From Chitinophaga sancti (GTDB taxonomy: Bacteria; Bacteroidota; Bacteroidia; Chitinophagales; Chitinophagaceae), in assembly GCF_034087045.1 (NCBI RefSeq), contig NZ_CP139247.1, positions 3,560,001 through 3,624,000 of the forward strand: a stretch of 64,000 nucleotides of DNA. The letters are read 5' to 3'. Shown in pieces: positions 62,835-64,000 of the stretch; position 1 is the first letter of the stretch; the number at the start of each line of letters is the position of its first letter. A program made the translations under genes and the position numbers. The notes under the pieces are model-generated. The model ran no database searches. It saw only the letters and a list, made by a program, of their open reading frames with translations, and was not told the DNA's origin.

Positions 62835-63431
62835 ATGGGTAAGAAGAATCTTCAATATGAGTCCGATGAATACTTGCTTGATTTAATCAGACTTAATAAC
62901 GATCATGCTGCATTTTCTATGTTATATGAACGATATTGGAATAAACTCCTGGCCATTTCATTCAATCTCACAAATGATAAAAGTGTCTCAAAGGAAATTG
63001 TCCAGGAAATTTTTATCAGCCTATGGAATCGCAGAAATTCACTGGAAATTAAAAATTTAAACAATTATTTAGCCACAGCAGTGAAATTTTCTTTCTTTGA
63101 CTTCATTGAAAAAGAAAGAAGACGACGTGTATTGGCATCAGCAAAATTTGGAGAAAGAGAAGAAGCAGAATTAGATTTAGGAATCGAGGCACTTTTTATG
63201 AAGGAATATCTTACCAGCCTTTTGACTTCCCTACCTGAAAAATGCAGGCTTATCGTAACTTATAGCCGTATTCATGACATGAGCAATTCGGCGATAGCAG
63301 AAAAATTGAACATTTCTGAAAAGACGGTAGAAGGCCATCTCACTAAAGGACTAAAACTGCTAAGATCGAATTTTAAAAATCGCAAATCACTGGCAGTTTT
63401 GCCTATTCTTCTTTACCTGCATTCTTTGTAG
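62835..63431 (+). CDS. second ECF-type sigma factor
   Basis: 198 residues. Region 2 reads FSMLYERYWNKLLAISFNLT and VQEIFISLWNRRNSLEIKNL, region 4 SLPEKCRLIVTYSRIHDMSN and AEKLNISEKTVEGHLTKGLK. This is the Bacteroidota FecR-partner type. The FecR gene follows 251 bp later, so it belongs to another locus that continues to the right of the window. Confidence 0.92.
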   Translation: MGKKNLQYESDEYLLDLIRLNNDHAAFSMLYERYWNKLLAISFNLTNDKSVSKEIVQEIFISLWNRRNSLEIKNLNNYLATAVKFSFFDFIEKERRRRVLASAKFGEREEAELDLGIEALFMKEYLTSLLTSLPEKCRLIVTYSRIHDMSNSAIAEKLNISEKTVEGHLTKGLKLLRSNFKNRKSLAVLPILLYLHSL

Positions 63432-63682
63432 CAGGTGCTAGCATAGTTATTGTAATATAGTTACAATCTTTGATTCAACCCTCCTGTTCCACACCTCCCC
63501 CTAACATTATTAAAGTCCATCATCTAACGAATATCTTTAGTTAAAGTATGTGATTTATACTATTAATTATTAGGTTTTCATCCATAGAATACAAAAGCTA
63601 ACAAAAAATTAAAATTATTTTAACCTGAGCAAGGGTTAAGCCCCTGGTTATCCTACTTATAATTATAGCCAATGTTAAACAT

Positions 63683-64000
63683 ATGCAAATTGATGAGTTA
63701 GAAATATTAGTCCATAAATATTTGAATGGTACTGCTACTCAAAGTGAAATTCAGTTGCTAAACCAGTGGTATCAACAAGAACAGCTAGTCAATAAGGTAT
63801 GGGAAGCCGATTCTTTAGATGAAGAAAGGGTCATTAAAACTGAAATATTCGAAGTAATCAGGAACCGAACTGGCATACAACCAAACAGGCAACCAGTTCG
63901 GCGACTATGGTTTCCACTTACTGCCGCGGCTTCTGTCCTGTTACTCTTTTGTGTCGGCTTTTATTTTTATATGCCCGACAAGAAAGCTGGTCCCCAGGAG
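63683..64000 (+). CDS. FecR-family anti-sigma factor (3' end outside window)
   Basis: The first 106 codons are present: a cytoplasmic helical part (ELEILVHKYLNGTATQSEIQ, LLNQWYQQEQLVNKVWEADS) and a membrane helix (FPLTAAASVLLLFCVGFYFY) followed by the start of the periplasmic part. This matches the N-terminus of FecR proteins. It pairs with the sigma factor at 62835. Confidence 0.88.
   Translation, partial: MQIDELEILVHKYLNGTATQSEIQLLNQWYQQEQLVNKVWEADSLDEERVIKTEIFEVIRNRTGIQPNRQPVRRLWFPLTAAASVLLLFCVGFYFYMPDKKAGPQE

Overview
The window looks like chromosome from a Bacteroidota bacterium of the Chitinophaga/Chitinophagaceae type. The evidence is the SusC/SusD pair with ECF sigma and FecR regulators, many SPII lipoproteins, TonB-linked barrels with an N-terminal carboxypeptidase-regulatory-like domain, TAnnTTTG-type promoters, a Bacteroidota-style TamB protein, and almost no Shine-Dalgarno sequences. 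No species can be named from the sequence alone.

Layout. 1-4.2 kb: most of a leftward TamB-like gene that runs off the left edge. 4.4-7.8 kb: a rightward phosphate-uptake operon pstS-pstC-pstA-pstB without phoU, with an 11-bp tandem repeat between pstS and pstC. 7.8-12.4 kb: leftward lipoprotein / AOS-type PLP enzyme / TraB-GumN cluster, then DinB and gamma-glutamyltransferase. 12.5-18.3 kb: a TonB-dependent receptor, a MORN-like lipoprotein and a large M14 metallopeptidase. 18.5-27.5 kb: a leftward block of a redoxin, YihY/BrkB, MltG, SecG, a repeat-rich acidic protein, LptE, a sigma-54 activator, MiaB and a two-component pair; most of these are cell-envelope genes. 27.7-39.2 kb: accessory region with two AraC regulators, two intergenic tandem-repeat arrays, a GNAT acetyltransferase, a DUF885 hydrolase, a GH24 lysozyme, a Calx-beta lipoprotein, a DUF922 protein, a glycosyltransferase-like orphan, an MFS transporter, and a small membrane-protein gene preceded by two decayed copies of its own 5' end. 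39.2-40.4 kb: an AAA ATPase with a frameshifted, truncated TOPRIM-like partner. 40.6-50.2 kb: housekeeping and metabolic genes (Fe-S proteins, phosphoribosyltransferase, phosphosugar mutase, Pcm, an outer-membrane barrel) with tRNA-Gly(CCC) and tRNA-His(GTG).

51.4-62.0 kb is a polysaccharide utilisation locus: ECF sigma, FecR, SusC with an STN domain, SusD, a GH18 endo-N-acetylglucosaminidase-like enzyme, and two surface lipoproteins with DUF1735 (one with a LamG-type and one with a discoidin-type domain), followed by a DUF1573 protein. The content resembles known N-glycan loci, so the likely substrate is an N-glycan or another GlcNAc-containing glycan. Signal would pass from SusC through its STN domain to FecR and then the sigma factor. 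Beyond it lie a GH97 gene fragment and a second sigma/FecR pair that runs off the right edge and probably controls another locus outside the window.

No insertion sequence, prophage, CRISPR array or intact defence island was seen. The most interesting signals are the two intergenic arrays built on one degenerate 11-bp motif, the decayed AAA/TOPRIM pair, the triplicated 5' end at 37.5-37.8 kb, the related terminator hairpins, and four promoters placed so close to ATG codons that the messages should be leaderless.
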